64,000 bases of DNA from Alitta virens (taxonomy: Eukaryota; Annelida; Polychaeta; Phyllodocida; Nereididae), in NCBI GenBank assembly GCA_932294295.1, contig OW028579.1:9732370-9796369 (forward strand). The letters run 5' to 3'. The notes below the pieces were generated by a model, which did no database searches, was not told the origin of the DNA, and was given only the letters and a program-made list of their open reading frames with translations. This document shows positions 36,142 through 49,800 of this stretch, piece after piece. How positions within the stretch are numbered: position 1 is the stretch's first letter; each line of letters opens with the position of its first letter. The translations under genes and the position numbers were made by a program.

Positions 36142-36419
36142 GGCCTGTGAGTCTGGCATCTCACTGCTAAGTGCACTTCCTACATGGCTGTGTACTCTTG
36201 ATAATTTAACTGTGCCACGTCGTTCCCTGACGCTACTATAGAGTATTTCACTTCGGTGTTGCTTTGTTGTCGTTTGTTTTCTTGTGAGCATCCTGGCCCT
36301 CTACAGCGGCCTTGACCCCGCTACGCACGAGTGCCCCACGTGGCTATCATAATGCACGCTTCGTTCTCTGCCTCTCATTGGCTGTGCTAAGTGTACCTAA
36401 CTTACTACTTCATCGGCGC
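36142..36419 (+). repeat. Hybrid monomer 131 (B 5' end, C 3' end)
   Basis: It starts with aagtgc/acatggctgtg as B but has gttccctgacgctact, tatagag, gctttg and ggccctctac of C, together with the private ttcttgtgagcatc also found in C monomer 85. The switch lies between about 36191 and 36222. One B-C pair became a single monomer (278-bp deletion) after S1 and S2 separated. Confidence 0.82.
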
Positions 36420-39199
36420 GGCCTGTGAGTCTGGCATCTCACTGCTAATTGCACTTCCTACATTTTTGTGTACTCTTGATAATTTAACTGTGCCACGTCG
36501 TTCCCTGACGCTACTATTGACTATTTCACTTCGGTGTTGCATTGTTGTCGTTTGTTTTCTTGTCAGCATCCTGGCTCTCTGCAACGGCCTTGACCGCGCT
36601 ACGCACGAGTGCCCCACGTGGCTATCATAATGCACGCTTCATCCCCTGCCTCTCATTGGCTGTGCTAAGTGGACCTAACTTACTACATCATCGGCGCGGC
36701 CTGTGAGTCTGGCATCTCACTGCTAATTGCACTTCCTACATTTTTGTGTACTCTTGATAATTTAACTGTGCCACGTCGTTCCCTGACGCTACTATAGAGT
36801 ATTTCACTTCGGTGTTGCTTTGTTGTCGTTTGTTTTCTTGTCAGCATCCGGGCTCTCTGCAACGGCCTTGACCCCGCTACGCACGAGTGCCCCACGTGGC
36901 TATCATAATGCACGCTTCATCCTCTGCCTCTCATTGGCTGTGCTAAGTGGACCTAACTTACTACTTCATCGGCGCGGCCTGTGAGTCTGGCATCTCACTG
37001 CTAATTGCACTTCCTACATTTTTGTGTACTCTTGATAATTTAACTGTGCCACGTCGTTCCCTGACGCTACTATTGACTATTTCACTTCGGTGTTGCATTG
37101 TTGTCGTTTGTTTTCTTGTCAGCATCCTGGCTCTCTGCAACGGCCTTGACCCCGCTACGCACGAGTGCCCCACGTGGCTATCATAATGCACGCTTCATCC
37201 TCTGCCTCTCATTGGCTGTGCTAAGTGGACCTAACTTACTACATCATCTGCGCGGCCTGTGAGTCTCGCATCTCACTGCTAATTGCACTTCCTACATTTT
37301 TGTGTACTCTTGATAATTTAACTGTGCCACGTCGTTCCCTGACGCTACTATAGAGTATTTCACTTCGGTGTTGCTTTGTTGTCGTTTGTTTTCTTGTCAG
37401 CATCCTGGCTCTCTGCAACGGCCTTGACCCCGCTACGCACGAGTGCCCCACGTGGCTATCATAATGCACGCTTCATCCTCTGCCACTCATTGGCTGTGCT
37501 AAGTTGGCCTAACTTACTACTTCATCGGCGCGGCCTGTGAGTCTGGCATCTCACTGCCAAGTGCACTTCCTACATGGCTGTGTACTCTTGATAATTTAAC
37601 TGTGCCACGTCGTTCCCTGACGCTACTATAGACTATTTCACTTCGGTGTTGCTTTGTTGTCGTTTGTTTTCTTGTCAGCATTCTGGCTCTCTGCAACGGC
37701 CTTGACCCCGCTACGCACGAGTGCCCCACGTGGCTATCATAATGCACGCTTCGTTCTCTGTCTCTCATTGGCTGTGCTAAGTGGACCTAACTTACTACTT
37801 CATCGGCGCGGCCTGTGAGTCTGGCATCTCACTGCTAAGTGCACTTCCTACATGGCTGTATACTCTTGATAATTTAACTGTGCCACGTCGTTCCCTGACG
37901 CTACTTTAGACTATTTCACTTCGGTGTTGCATTGTTGTCGTTTGTTTTCTTGTCAGCATCCTGGCTCTCTGCAACGGCCTTGACCCCGCTACGCACGAGT
38001 GCCCCACGTGGCTATCATAATTCACGCTTCGTCCCCTGCCTCTCATTGGCTGTGCTAAGTGGACCTAACTTACTACATCATCGGCGCGGCCTGTGAGGCT
38101 GGCATCTCACTGCTAATTGCACTTCCTACATTTTTGTGTACTCTTGATAATTTAACTGTGTCACGTCGTTCCCTGACGCTACTATAGAGTATTTCACTTC
38201 GGTGTTGCTTTGTTGTCGTTTGTTTTCTTGTCAGCATCCGGGCTGTCTGCAACGGCCTTGACCCCGCTAAGCACGAGTGCCCCACGTGGCTATCATAATG
38301 CACGCTTCATCCTCTGCCACTCATTGGCTGTGCTAAGTTGGCCTAACTTACTACTTCATCGGCGCGGCCTGTGAGTCTGCCATCTCACTGCAAAGTGCAC
38401 TTCCTACATGGCTGTGTACTCTTGATAATTTAACTGTGCCACGTCGTTCCCTGACGCTACTATAGACTATTTCACTTCGGTGTTGCATTGTTGTCGTTTG
38501 TTTTCTTGTCAGCATCCTGGCTCTCTGCAAAGGCCTTGACCCCGCTACGCACGAGTGCCCCACGTGGCTATCATAATGCACGCTTCGTCCTCTGCCTCTC
38601 ATTGGCTGTGCTAAGTGTACTCAACTTACTACTTCATCGGCGCGGCCTGTGAGTCTGGCATCTCACTGCTAATTGCACTTCCTACATTTTTGTGTACTCT
38701 TGATAATTTAACTGTGCCACGTCGTTCCCTGACGCTACTATTGACTATTTCACTTCGGTGTTGCATTGTTGTCGTTTGTTTTCTTGTCAGCATCCTGGCA
38801 CTCTGCAATGGCCTTGACCCCGCTACGCACGAGTGCCCCACGTGGCTATCATTATGCACGCTTCATCCTCTGCCTCTCATTGGCTGTGCTAAGTGGACCT
38901 AACTTACTACATCATCGGCGCGGCCTGTGAGTCTGGCATCTCACTGCTAATTGCACTTCCTACATTTTTGTGTACTCTTGATAATTTAACTGTGCCACGT
39001 CGTTCCCTGACGCTACTATAGAGTATTTCACTTCGGTGTTGCTTTGTTGTCGTTTGTTTTCTTGTCAGCATCCTGGCCCTCTACAGCGGCCTTGACCCCG
39101 CTACGCACGAGTGCCCCACGTGGCTATCATAATGCACGCTTCGTCCTCTGCCTCTCATTGGCTGTGCTAAGTGTACCTAACTTACTAATTCATCGGCGC

Positions 39200-41701
39200 G
39201 GCCTGTGAGTCTGGCATCTCACTGCTAATTGCACTTCCTACATTTTTGTGTACTCTTGATAATTTAACTGTGCCACGTCGTTCCCTGACGCTACTATTGA
39301 CTATTTCACTTCGGTGTTGCATTGTTGTCGTTTGTTTTCTGGTCAGCATCCTGGCTCTCTGCAACGGCCTTGACCCCGCTACGCACGAGTGCCCCACGTG
39401 GCTATCATAATGCACGCTTCGTTCTCTGTCTCTCATTGGCTGTGCTAAGTGGACCTAACTTACTACTTCATCGGCGCGGCCTGTGAGTCTGGCATCTCAC
39501 TGCTAAGTGCACTTCCTACATGGCTGTGTACTCTTGATAATTTAACTGTGCCACGTCTTTCCAATAGGCTATTATAGAGTATTTCACTTCGGTGTTGCGT
39601 TGTTGTCGTTAGTTTTCTTGTCAGCATGCTGGCCCTCTACAGCGGCCTTGACCCCGCTACGCACGAGTGCCCCACGTGGCTATCATTATGCACGCTTTAT
39701 CCTCTGCCTCTCATTGGCTGTGCTAAGTGGACCTAACTTACTACATCATCGGCGCGGCCTGTGAGTCTGGCATCTCACTGCTAATTGCACTTCCTACATT
39801 TTTGTGTACTCTTGATAATTTAACTGTGCCACGTCGTTCCCTGACGCTACTATAGAGTATTTCACTTCGGTGTTGCTTTGTTGTCGTTTGTTTTCTTGTC
39901 AGCATCCTGGCCCTCTACAGCGGCCTTGACCCCGCTACGCACGAGTGCCCCACGTGGCTATCATAATGCACGCTTCGTTCTCTGCCTCTCATTGGCTGTG
40001 CTAATTGTACCTAACTTACTACTTCATCGGCGCGGCCTGTGAGTCTGGCATCTCACTGCTAATTGCACTTCCTACATTTTTGTGTACTCTTGATAATTTA
40101 ACTGTGCCACGTCGTTCCCTGACGCTACTATTGACTATTTCACTTCGGTGTTGCATTGTTGTCGTTTGTTTTCTTGTCAGCATCCTGGCTCTCTGCAACG
40201 GCCTTGACCCCGCTACGCACGAGTGCCCCACGTGGCTATCATAATGCACGCTTCGTTCTCTGTCTCTCATTGGCTGTGCTAAGTGGACCTAACTTACTAC
40301 TTCATCGGCGCGGCCTGTGAGTCTGGCATCTCACTGCTAAGTGCACTTCCTACATGGCTGTGTACTCTTGATAATTTAACTGTGCCACGTCTTTCCAATA
40401 GGCTATTATAGAGTATTTCACTTCGGTGTTGCGTTGTTGTCGTTAGTTTTCTTGTCAGCATGCTGGCCCTCTACAGCGGCCTTGACCCCGCTACGCACGA
40501 GTGCCCCACGTGGCTATCATTATGCACGCTTTATCCTCTGCCTCTCATTGGCTGTGCTAAGTGGACCTAACTTACTACATCATCGGCGCGGCCTGTGAGT
40601 CTGGCATCTCACTGCTAATTGCACTTCCTACATTTTTGTGTACTCTTGATAATTTAACTGTGCCACGTCGTTCCCTGACGCTACTATAGAGTATTTCACT
40701 TCGGTGTTGCTTTGTTGTCGTTTGTTTTTTTGTCAGCATCCTGGCCCTCTACAGCGGCCTTGACCCCGCTACGCACGAGTGCCCCACGTGGCTATCATAA
40801 TGCACGCTTCGTTCTCTGCCTCTCATTGGCTGTGCTAAGTGTACCTAACTTACTACTTCATCGGCGCGGCCTGTGAGTCTGGCATCTCACTGCTAATTGC
40901 ACTTCCTACATTTTTGTGTACTCTTGATAATTTAACTGTGCCACGTCGTTCCCTGACGCTACTATTGACTATTTCACTTCGGTGTTGCATTGTTGTCGTT
41001 TGTTTTCTTGTCAGCATCCTGGCTCTCTGCAACGGCCTTGACCCCGCTACGCACGAGTGCCCCACGTGGCTATCATAATGCACGCTTCGTTCTCTGTCTC
41101 TCATTGGCTGTGCTAAGTGGACCTAACTTACTACTTCATCGGCGCGGCCTGTGAGTCTGGCATCTCACTGCTAAGTGCACTTCCTACATGGCTGTGTACT
41201 CTTGATAATTTAACTGTGCCACGTCTTTCCAATAGGCTATTATAGAGTATTTCACTTCGGTGTTGCGTTGTTGTCGTTAGTTTTCTTGTCAGCATGCTGG
41301 CCCTCTACAGCGGCCTTGACCCCGCTACGCACGAGTGCCCCACGTGGCTATCATTATGCACGCTTTATCCTCTGCCTCTCATTGGCTGTGCTAAGTGGAC
41401 CTAACTTACTACATCATCGGCGCGGCCTGTGAGTCTGGCATCTCACTGCTAATTGCACTTCCTACATTTTTGTGTACTCTTGATAATTTAACTGTGCCAC
41501 GTCGTTCCCTGACGCTACTATAGAGTATTTCACTTCGGTGTTGCTTTGTTGTCGTTTGTTTTTTTGTCAGCATCCTGGCCCTCTACAGCGGCCTTGACCC
41601 CGCTACGCACGAGTGCCCCACGTGGCTATCATAATGCACGCTTCGTTCTCTGCCTCTCATTGGCTGTGCTAAGTGTACCTAACTTACTACTTCATCGGCG
41701 C
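39200..41701 (+). repeat. Triple A-B-C trimer run (monomers 142-150)
   Basis: It has the same three trimers with ttttctggtcag in the first A. The first C (144) has a private gctaattgtacc at its 3' linker, where other C monomers have gctaagtgtacc. Confidence 0.88.
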
Positions 41702-43490
41702 GGCCTGTGAGTCTGGCATCTCACTGCTAATTGCACTTCCTACATTTTTGTGTACTCTTGATAATTTAACTGTGCCACGTCGTTCCCTGACGCTACTTTT
41801 GACTATTTCACTTCGGTGTTGCATTGTTGTCGTTTGTTTTCTTGTCAGCATCCTGGCTCTCTGCAACGGCCTTGACCCCGCTACGCACGAGTGCCCCACG
41901 TGGCTATCATAATGCACGCTTCATCCTCTGCCTCTCATTGGCTGTGCTAAGTGGACCTAACTTACTACATCATCGGCGCGGCCTGTGAGTCTGGCATCTC
42001 ACTGCTAATTGCACTTCCTACATTTTTGTGTACTCTTGATAATTTAACTGTGCCACGTCGTTCCCTGACGCTACTATAGAGTATTTCACTTCGGTGTTGC
42101 TTTGTTGTCGTTTGTTTTCTTGTCAGCATCCTGGCTCTCTGCAACGGCCTTGACCCCGCTACGCACGAGTGCCCCACGTGGCTATCATAATGCACGCTTC
42201 ATCCTCTGCCACTCATTGGCTGTGCTAAGTTGGCCTAACTTACTACTTCATCGGCGCGGCCTGTGAGTCTGGCATCTCACTGCTAAGTGCACTTCCTACA
42301 TGGCTGTGTACTCTTGATAATTTAACTGTGCCACGTCGTTCCCTGACGCTACTATAGACTATTTCACTTCGGTGTTGCTTTGTTGTCGTTTGTTTTCTTG
42401 TCAGCATTCTGGCTCTCTGCAACGGCCTTGACCCCGCTACGCACGAGTGCCCCACGTGGCTATCATAATGCACGCTTCGTTCTCTGTCTCTCATTGGCTG
42501 TGCTAAGTGGACCTAACTTACTACTTCATCGGCGCGGCCTGTGAGTCTGGCATCTCACTGCTAAGTGCACTTCCTACATGGCTGTATACTCTTGATAATT
42601 TAACTGTGCCACGTCGTTCCCTGACGCTACTTTAGACTATTTCACTTCGGTGTTGCATTGTTGTCGTTTGTTTTCTTGTCAGCATCCTGGCTCTCTGCAA
42701 CGGCCTTGACCCCGCTACGCACGAGTGCCCCACGTGGCTATCATAATTCACGCTTCGTCCCCTGCCTCTCATTGGCTGTGCTAAGTGGACCTAACTTACA
42801 ACATCATCGGCGCGGCCTGTGAGGCTGGCATCTCACTGCTAATTGCACTTCCTACATTTTTGTGTACTCTTGATAATTTAACTGTGTCACGTCGTTCCCT
42901 GACGCTACTATAGAGTATTTCACTTCGGTGTTGCGTTGTTGTCGTTTGTTTTCTTGTCAGCATCCGGGCTCTCTGCAACGGCCTTGACCCCGCTACGCAC
43001 GAGTGCCCCACGTGGCTATCATAATGCACGCTTCATCCTCTGCCACTCATTGGCTGTGCTAAGTTGGCCTAACTTACTACTTCATCGGCGCGGCCTGTGA
43101 GTCTGGCATCTCACTGCAAAGTGCACTTCCTACATGGCTGTGTACTCTTGATAATTTAACTGTGCCACGTCGTTCCCTGACGCAACTATTGACTATTTCA
43201 CTTCGGTGTTGCATTGTTGTCGTTTGTTTTCTTGTCAGCATCCTGGCTCTCTGCAAAGGCCTTGACCCCGCTACGCACGAGTGCCCCACGTGGCTATCAT
43301 AATGCACGCTTCGTTCTCTGTCTCTCATTGGCTGTGCTAAGTGGACCTAACTTACTACTTCATCGGCGCGGCCTGTGAGTCTGGCATCTCACTGCTAAGT
43401 GCACTTCCTACATGGCTGTGTACTCTTGATAATTTAACTGTGCCACGTCGTTCCCTGACGCTACTTTAGACTATTTCACTTCGGTGTTGC
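40150..43490 (+). repeat. 3,336-bp tandem duplication, left copy
   Basis: Twelve monomers, from within A (145) to within the F2/A fusion (157). It carries two private markers not seen outside this pair: ctacttttgac in A2 at 41702 and cttacaacatc just before G at 42814. Ends are approximate because the crossover lies in sequence shared by A and F2. Confidence 0.83.
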
Positions 43491-43647
43491 ATTGTTGTCG
43501 TTTGTTTTCTTGTCAGCATCCTGGCTCTCTGCAACGGCCTTGACCCCGCTACGCACGAGTGCCCCACGTGGCTATCATAATGCACGCTTCGTTCTCTGTC
43601 TCTCATTGGCTGTGCTAAGTGGACCTAACTTACTACTTCATCGGCGC
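43370..43647 (+). repeat. Hybrid monomer 157 (F2 5' end, A 3' end), duplication junction
   Basis: It begins as F2 (aagtgc, gctgtgtact, ctttagac) after H2 and ends as plain A (cataatgcacgcttcg, tctctgtctctc), followed by B-C. The switch lies between about 43469 and 43577. It is the single novel junction expected between the two copies of the 12-monomer duplication. Confidence 0.85.
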
Positions 43648-46600
43648 GGCCTGTGAGTCTGGCATCTCACTGCTAAGTGCACTTCCTACATGGCTGTGTA
43701 CTCTTGATAATTTAACTGTGCCACGTCTTTCCAATAGGCTATTATAGAGTATTTCACTTCGGTGTTGCGTTGTTGTCGTTAGTTTTCTTGTCAGCATGCT
43801 GGCCCTCTACAGCGGCCTTGACCCCGCTACGCACGAGTGCCCCACGTGGCTATCATTATGCACGCTTTATCCTCTGCCTCTCATTGGCTGTGCTAAGTGG
43901 ACCTAACTTACTACATCATCGGCGCGGCCTGTGAGTCTGGCATCTCACTGCTAATTGCACTTCCTACATTTTTGTGTACTCTTGATAATTTAACTGTGCC
44001 ACGTCGTTCCCTGACGCTACTATAGAGTATTTCACTTCGGTGTTGCTTTGTTGTCGTTTGTTTTTTTGTCAGCATCCTGGCCCTCTACAGCGGCCTTGAC
44101 CCCGCTACGCACGAGTGCCCCACGTGGCTATCATAATGCACGCTTCGTTCTCTGCCTCTCATTGGCTGTGCTAAGTGTACCTAACTTACTACTTCATCGG
44201 CGCGGCCTGTGAGTCTGGCATCTCACTGCTAATTGCACTTCCTACATTTTTGTGTACTCTTGATAATTTAACTGTGCCACGTCGTTCCCTGACGCTACTA
44301 TTGACTATTTCACTTCGGTGTTGCATTGTTGTCGTTTGTTTTCTTGTCAGCATCCTGGCTCTCTGCAACGGCCTTGACCCCGCTACGCACGAGTGCCCCA
44401 CGTGGCTATCATAATGCACGCTTCGTTCTCTGTCTCTCATTGGCTGTGCTAAGTGGACCTAACTTACTACTTCATCGGCGCGGCCTGTGAGTCTGGCATC
44501 TCACTGCTAAGTGCACTTCCTACATGGCTGTGTACTCTTGATAATTTAACTGTGCCACGTCTTTCCAATAGGCTATTATAGAGTATTTCACTTCGGTGTT
44601 GCGTTGTTGTCGTTAGTTTTCTTGTCAGCATGCTGGCCCTCTACAGCGGCCTTGACCCCGCTACGCACGAGTGCCCCACGTGGCTATCATTATGCACGCT
44701 TTATCCTCTGCCTCTCATTGGCTGTGCTAAGTGGACCTAACTTACTACATCATCGGCGCGGCCTGTGAGTCTGGCATCTCACTGCTAATTGCACTTCCTA
44801 CATTTTTGTGTACTCTTGATAATTTAACTGTGCCACGTCGTTCCCTGACGCTACTATAGAGTATTTCACTTCGGTGTTGCTTTGTTGTCGTTTGTTTTTT
44901 TGTCAGCATCCTGGCCCTCTACAGCGGCCTTGACCCCGCTACGCACGAGTGCCCCACGTGGCTATCATAATGCACGCTTCGTTCTCTGCCTCTCATTGGC
45001 TGTGCTAAGTGTACCTAACTTACTACTTCATCGGCGCGGCCTGTGAGTCTGGCATCTCACTGCTAATTGCACTTCCTACATTTTTGTGTACTCTTGATAA
45101 TTTAACTGTGCCACGTCGTTCCCTGACGCTACTTTTGACTATTTCACTTCGGTGTTGCATTGTTGTCGTTTGTTTTCTTGTCAGCATCCTGGCTCTCTGC
45201 AACGGCCTTGACCCCGCTACGCACGAGTGCCCCACGTGGCTATCATAATGCACGCTTCATCCTCTGCCTCTCATTGGCTGTGCTAAGTGGACCTAACTTA
45301 CTACATCATCGGCGCGGCCTGTGAGTCTGGCATCTCACTGCTAATTGCACTTCCTACATTTTTGTGTACTCTTGATAATTTAACTGTGCCACGTCGTTCC
45401 CTGACGCTACTATAGAGTATTTCACTTCGGTGTTGCTTTGTTGTCGTTTGTTTTCTTGTCAGCATCCTGGCTCTCTGCAACGGCCTTGACCCCGCTACGC
45501 ACGAGTGCCCCACGTGGCTATCATAATGCACGCTTCATCCTCTGCCACTCATTGGCTGTGCTAAGTTGGCCTAACTTACTACTTCATCGGCGCGGCCTGT
45601 GAGTCTGGCATCTCACTGCTAAGTGCACTTCCTACATGGCTGTGTACTCTTGATAATTTAACTGTGCCACGTCGTTCCCTGACGCTACTATAGACTATTT
45701 CACTTCGGTGTTGCTTTGTTGTCGTTTGTTTTCTTGTCAGCATTCTGGCTCTCTGCAACGGCCTTGACCCCGCTACGCACGAGTGCCCCACGTGGCTATC
45801 ATAATGCACGCTTCGTTCTCTGTCTCTCATTGGCTGTGCTAAGTGGACCTAACTTACTACTTCATCGGCGCGGCCTGTGAGTCTGGCATCTCACTGCTAA
45901 GTGCACTTCCTACATGGCTGTATACTCTTGATAATTTAACTGTGCCACGTCGTTCCCTGACGCTACTTTAGACTATTTCACTTCGGTGTTGCATTGTTGT
46001 CGTTTGTTTTCTTGTCAGCATCCTGGCTCTCTGCAACGGCCTTGACCCCGCTACGCACGAGTGCCCCACGTGGCTATCATAATTCACGCTTCGTCCCCTG
46101 CCTCTCATTGGCTGTGCTAAGTGGACCTAACTTACAACATCATCGGCGCGGCCTGTGAGGCTGGCATCTCACTGCTAATTGCACTTCCTACATTTTTGTG
46201 TACTCTTGATAATTTAACTGTGTCACGTCGTTCCCTGACGCTACTATAGAGTATTTCACTTCGGTGTTGCGTTGTTGTCGTTTGTTTTCTTGTCAGCATC
46301 CGGGCTCTCTGCAACGGCCTTGACCCCGCTACGCACGAGTGCCCCACGTGGCTATCATAATGCACGCTTCATCCTCTGCCACTCATTGGCTGTGCTAAGT
46401 TGGCCTAACTTACTACTTCATCGGCGCGGCCTGTGAGTCTGGCATCTCACTGCAAAGTGCACTTCCTACATGGCTGTGTACTCTTGATAATTTAACTGTG
46501 CCACGTCGTTCCCTGACGCAACTATTGACTATTTCACTTCGGTGTTGCATTGTTGTCGTTTGTTTTCTTGTCAGCATCCTGGCTCTCTGCAAAGGCCTTG

Positions 46601-46825
46601 ACCCCGCTACGCACGAGTGCCCCACGTGGCTATCATAATGCACGCTTCGTTCTCTGTCTCTCATTGGCTGTGCTAAGTGGACCTAACTTACTACTTCATC
46701 GGCGCGGCCTGTGAGTCTGGCATCTCACTGCTAAGTGCACTTCCTACATGGCTGTGTACTCTTGATAATTTAACTGTGCCACGTCGTTCCCTGACGCTAC
46801 TTTAGACTATTTCACTTCGGTGTTG
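43490..46825 (+). repeat. 3,336-bp tandem duplication, right copy
   Basis: It shows both private markers exactly 3,336 bp after the left copy: ctacttttgac in A2 at 45038 and cttacaacatc before G at 46150. The sharing of rare variants makes this the youngest clear rearrangement in the window. Confidence 0.83.
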
Positions 46826-49800
46826 CATTGTTGTCGTTTGTTTTCTTGTCAGCATCCTGGCTCTCTGCAACGGCCTTGACCCCGCTACGCACGAGTGCCC
46901 CACGTGGCTATCATAATTCACGCTTCGTCCCCTGCCTCTCATTGGCTGTGCTAAGTGGACCTAACTTACTACATCATCGGCGCGGCCTGTGAGGCTGGCA
47001 TCTCACTGCTAATTGCACTTCCTACATTTTTGTGTACTCTTGATAATTTAACTGTGTCACGTCGTTCCCTGACGCTACTATAGAGTATTTCACTTCGGTG
47101 TTGCGTTGTTGTCGTTTGTTTTCTTGTCAGCATCCGGGCTGTCTGCAACGGCCTTGACCCCGCTAAGCACGAGTGCCCCACGTGGCTATCATAATGCACG
47201 CTTCATCCTCTGCCACTCATTGGCTGTGCTAAGTTGGCCTAACTTACTACTTCATCGGCGCGGCCTGTGAGTCTGGCATCTCACTGCAAAGTGCACTTCC
47301 TACATGGCTGTGTACTCTTGATAATTTAACTGTGCCACGTCGTTCCCTGACGCTACTATAGACTATTTCACTTCGGTGTTGCATTGTTGTCGTTTGTTTT
47401 CTTGTCAGCATCCTGGCTCTCTGCAAAGGCCTTGACCCCGCTACGCACGAGTGCCCCACGTGGCTATCATAATGCACGCTTCGTCCTCTGCCTCTCATTG
47501 GCTGTGCTAAGTGTACTCAACTTACTACTTCATCGGCGCGGCCTGTGAGTCTGGCATCTCACTGCTAATTGCACTTCCTACATTTTTGTGTACTCTTGAT
47601 AATTTAACTGTGCCACGTCGTTCCCTGACGCTACTATTGACTATTTCACTTCGGTGTTGCATTGTTGTCGTTTGTTTTCTTGTCAGCATCCTGGCACTCT
47701 GCAATGGCCTTGACCCCGCTACGCACGAGTGCCCCACGTGGCTATCATTATGCACGCTTCATCCTCTGCCTCTCATTGGCTGTGCTAAGTGGACCTAACT
47801 TACTACATCATCGGCGCGGCCTGTGAGTCTGGCATCTCACTGCTAATTGCACTTCCTACATTTTTGTGTACTCTTGATAATTTAACTGTGCCACGTCGTT
47901 CCCTGACGCTACTATAGAGTATTTCACTTCGGTGTTGCATTGTTGTCGTTTGTTTTCTTGTCAGCATCCTGGCTCTCTGCAACGGCCTTGACCCCGCTAC
48001 GCACGAGTGCCCCACGTGGCTATCATAATGCACGCTTCGTTCTCTGTCTCTCATTGGCTGTGCTAAGTGTACCTAACTTACTACTTCATCGGCGCGGCCT
48101 GTGAGTCTGGCATCTCACTGCTAATTGCACTTCCTACATTTTTGTGTACTCTTGATAATTTAACTGTGCCACGTCGTTCCCTGACGCTACTATTGACTAT
48201 TTCACTTCGGTGTTGCATTGTTGTCGTTTGTTTTCTTGTCAGCATCCTGGCTCTCTGCAACGGCCTTGACCCCGCTACGCACGAGTGCCCCACGTGGCTA
48301 TCATAATGCACGCTTCGTTCTCTGTCTCTCATTGGCTGTGCTAAGTGGACCTAACTTACTACTTCATCGGCGCGGCCTGTGAGTCTGGCATCTCACTGCT
48401 AAGTGCACTTCCTACATGGCTGTGTACTCTTGATAATTTAACTGTGCCACGTCTTTCCAATAGGCTATTATAGAGTATTTCACTTCGGTGTTGCGTTGTT
48501 GTCGTTAGTTTTCTTGTCAGCATGCTGGCCCTCTACAGCGGCCTTGACCCCGCTACGCACGAGTGCCCCACGTGGCTATCATTATGCACGCTTTATCCTC
48601 TGCCTCTCATTGGCTGTGCTAAGTGGACCTAACTTACTACATCATCGGCGCGGCCTGTGAGTCTGGCATCTCACTGCTAATTGCACTTCCTACATTTTTG
48701 TGTACTCTTGATAATTTAACTGTGCCACGTCGTTCCCTGACGCTACTATAGAGTATTTCACTTCGGTGTTGCTTTGTTGTCGTTTGTTTTTTTGTCAGCA
48801 TCCTGGCCCTCTACAGCGGCCTTGACCCCGCTACGCACGAGTGCCCCACGTGGCTATCATAATGCACGCTTCGTTCTCTGCCTCTCATTGGCTGTGCTAA
48901 GTGTACCTAACTTACTACTTCATCGGCGCGGCCTGTGAGTCTGGCATCTCACTGCTAATTGCACTTCCTACATTTTTGTGTACTCTTGATAATTTAACTG
49001 TGCCACGTCGTTCCCTGACGCTACTATTGACTATTTCACTTCGGTGTTGCATTGTTGTCGTTTGTTTTCTTGTCAGCATCCTGGCTCTCTGCAACGGCCT
49101 TGACCCCGCTACGCACGAGTGCCCCACGTGGCTATCATAATGCACGCTTCGTTCTCTGTCTCTCATTGGCTGTGCTAAGTGGACCTAACTTACTACATCA
49201 TCGGCGCGGCCTGTGAGGCTGGCATCTCACTGCTAATTGCACTTCCTACATTTTTGTGTACTCTTGATAATTTAACTGTGCCACGTCGTTCCCTGACGCT
49301 ACTATAGAGTATTTCACTTCGGTGTTGCTTTGTTGTCGTTTGTTTTCTTGTCAGCATCCTGGCTCTCTGCAACGGCCTTGACCCCGCTACGCACGAGTGC
49401 CCCACGTGGCTATCATAATGCACGCTTCATCCTCTGCCACTCATTGGCTGTGCTAAGTTGGCCTAACTTACTACTTCATCGGCGCGGCCTGTGAGTCTGG
49501 CATCTCACTGCCAAGTGCACTTCCTACATGGCTGTGTACTCTTGATAATTTAACTGTGCCACGTCGTTCCCTGACGCTACTATAGACTATTTCACTTCGG
49601 TGTTGCTTTGTTGTCGTTTGTTTTCTTGTCAGCATTCTGGCTCTCTGCAACGGCCTTGACCCCGCTACGCACGAGTGCCCCACGTGGCTATCATAATGCA
49701 CGCTTCGTTCTCTGTCTCTCATTGGCTGTGCTAAGTGGACCTAACTTACTACTTCATCGGCGCGGCCTGTGAGTCTGGCATCTCACTGCTAAGTGCACTT

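Larger units (their letters stand above)
37254..47539 (+). repeat. 31-mer copy with internal 12-monomer duplication (monomers 135-171)
   Basis: The order is D-E'-F-G'-H-I-C'-A-B-C-A-B-C-A-B-C-A2-D-E-F-G-H2, then the fusion monomer 157, then B-C-A-B-C-A2-D-E-F-G-H2-F2-G-H. Removing 12 monomers restores the order of monomers 16-40. Confidence 0.85.
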
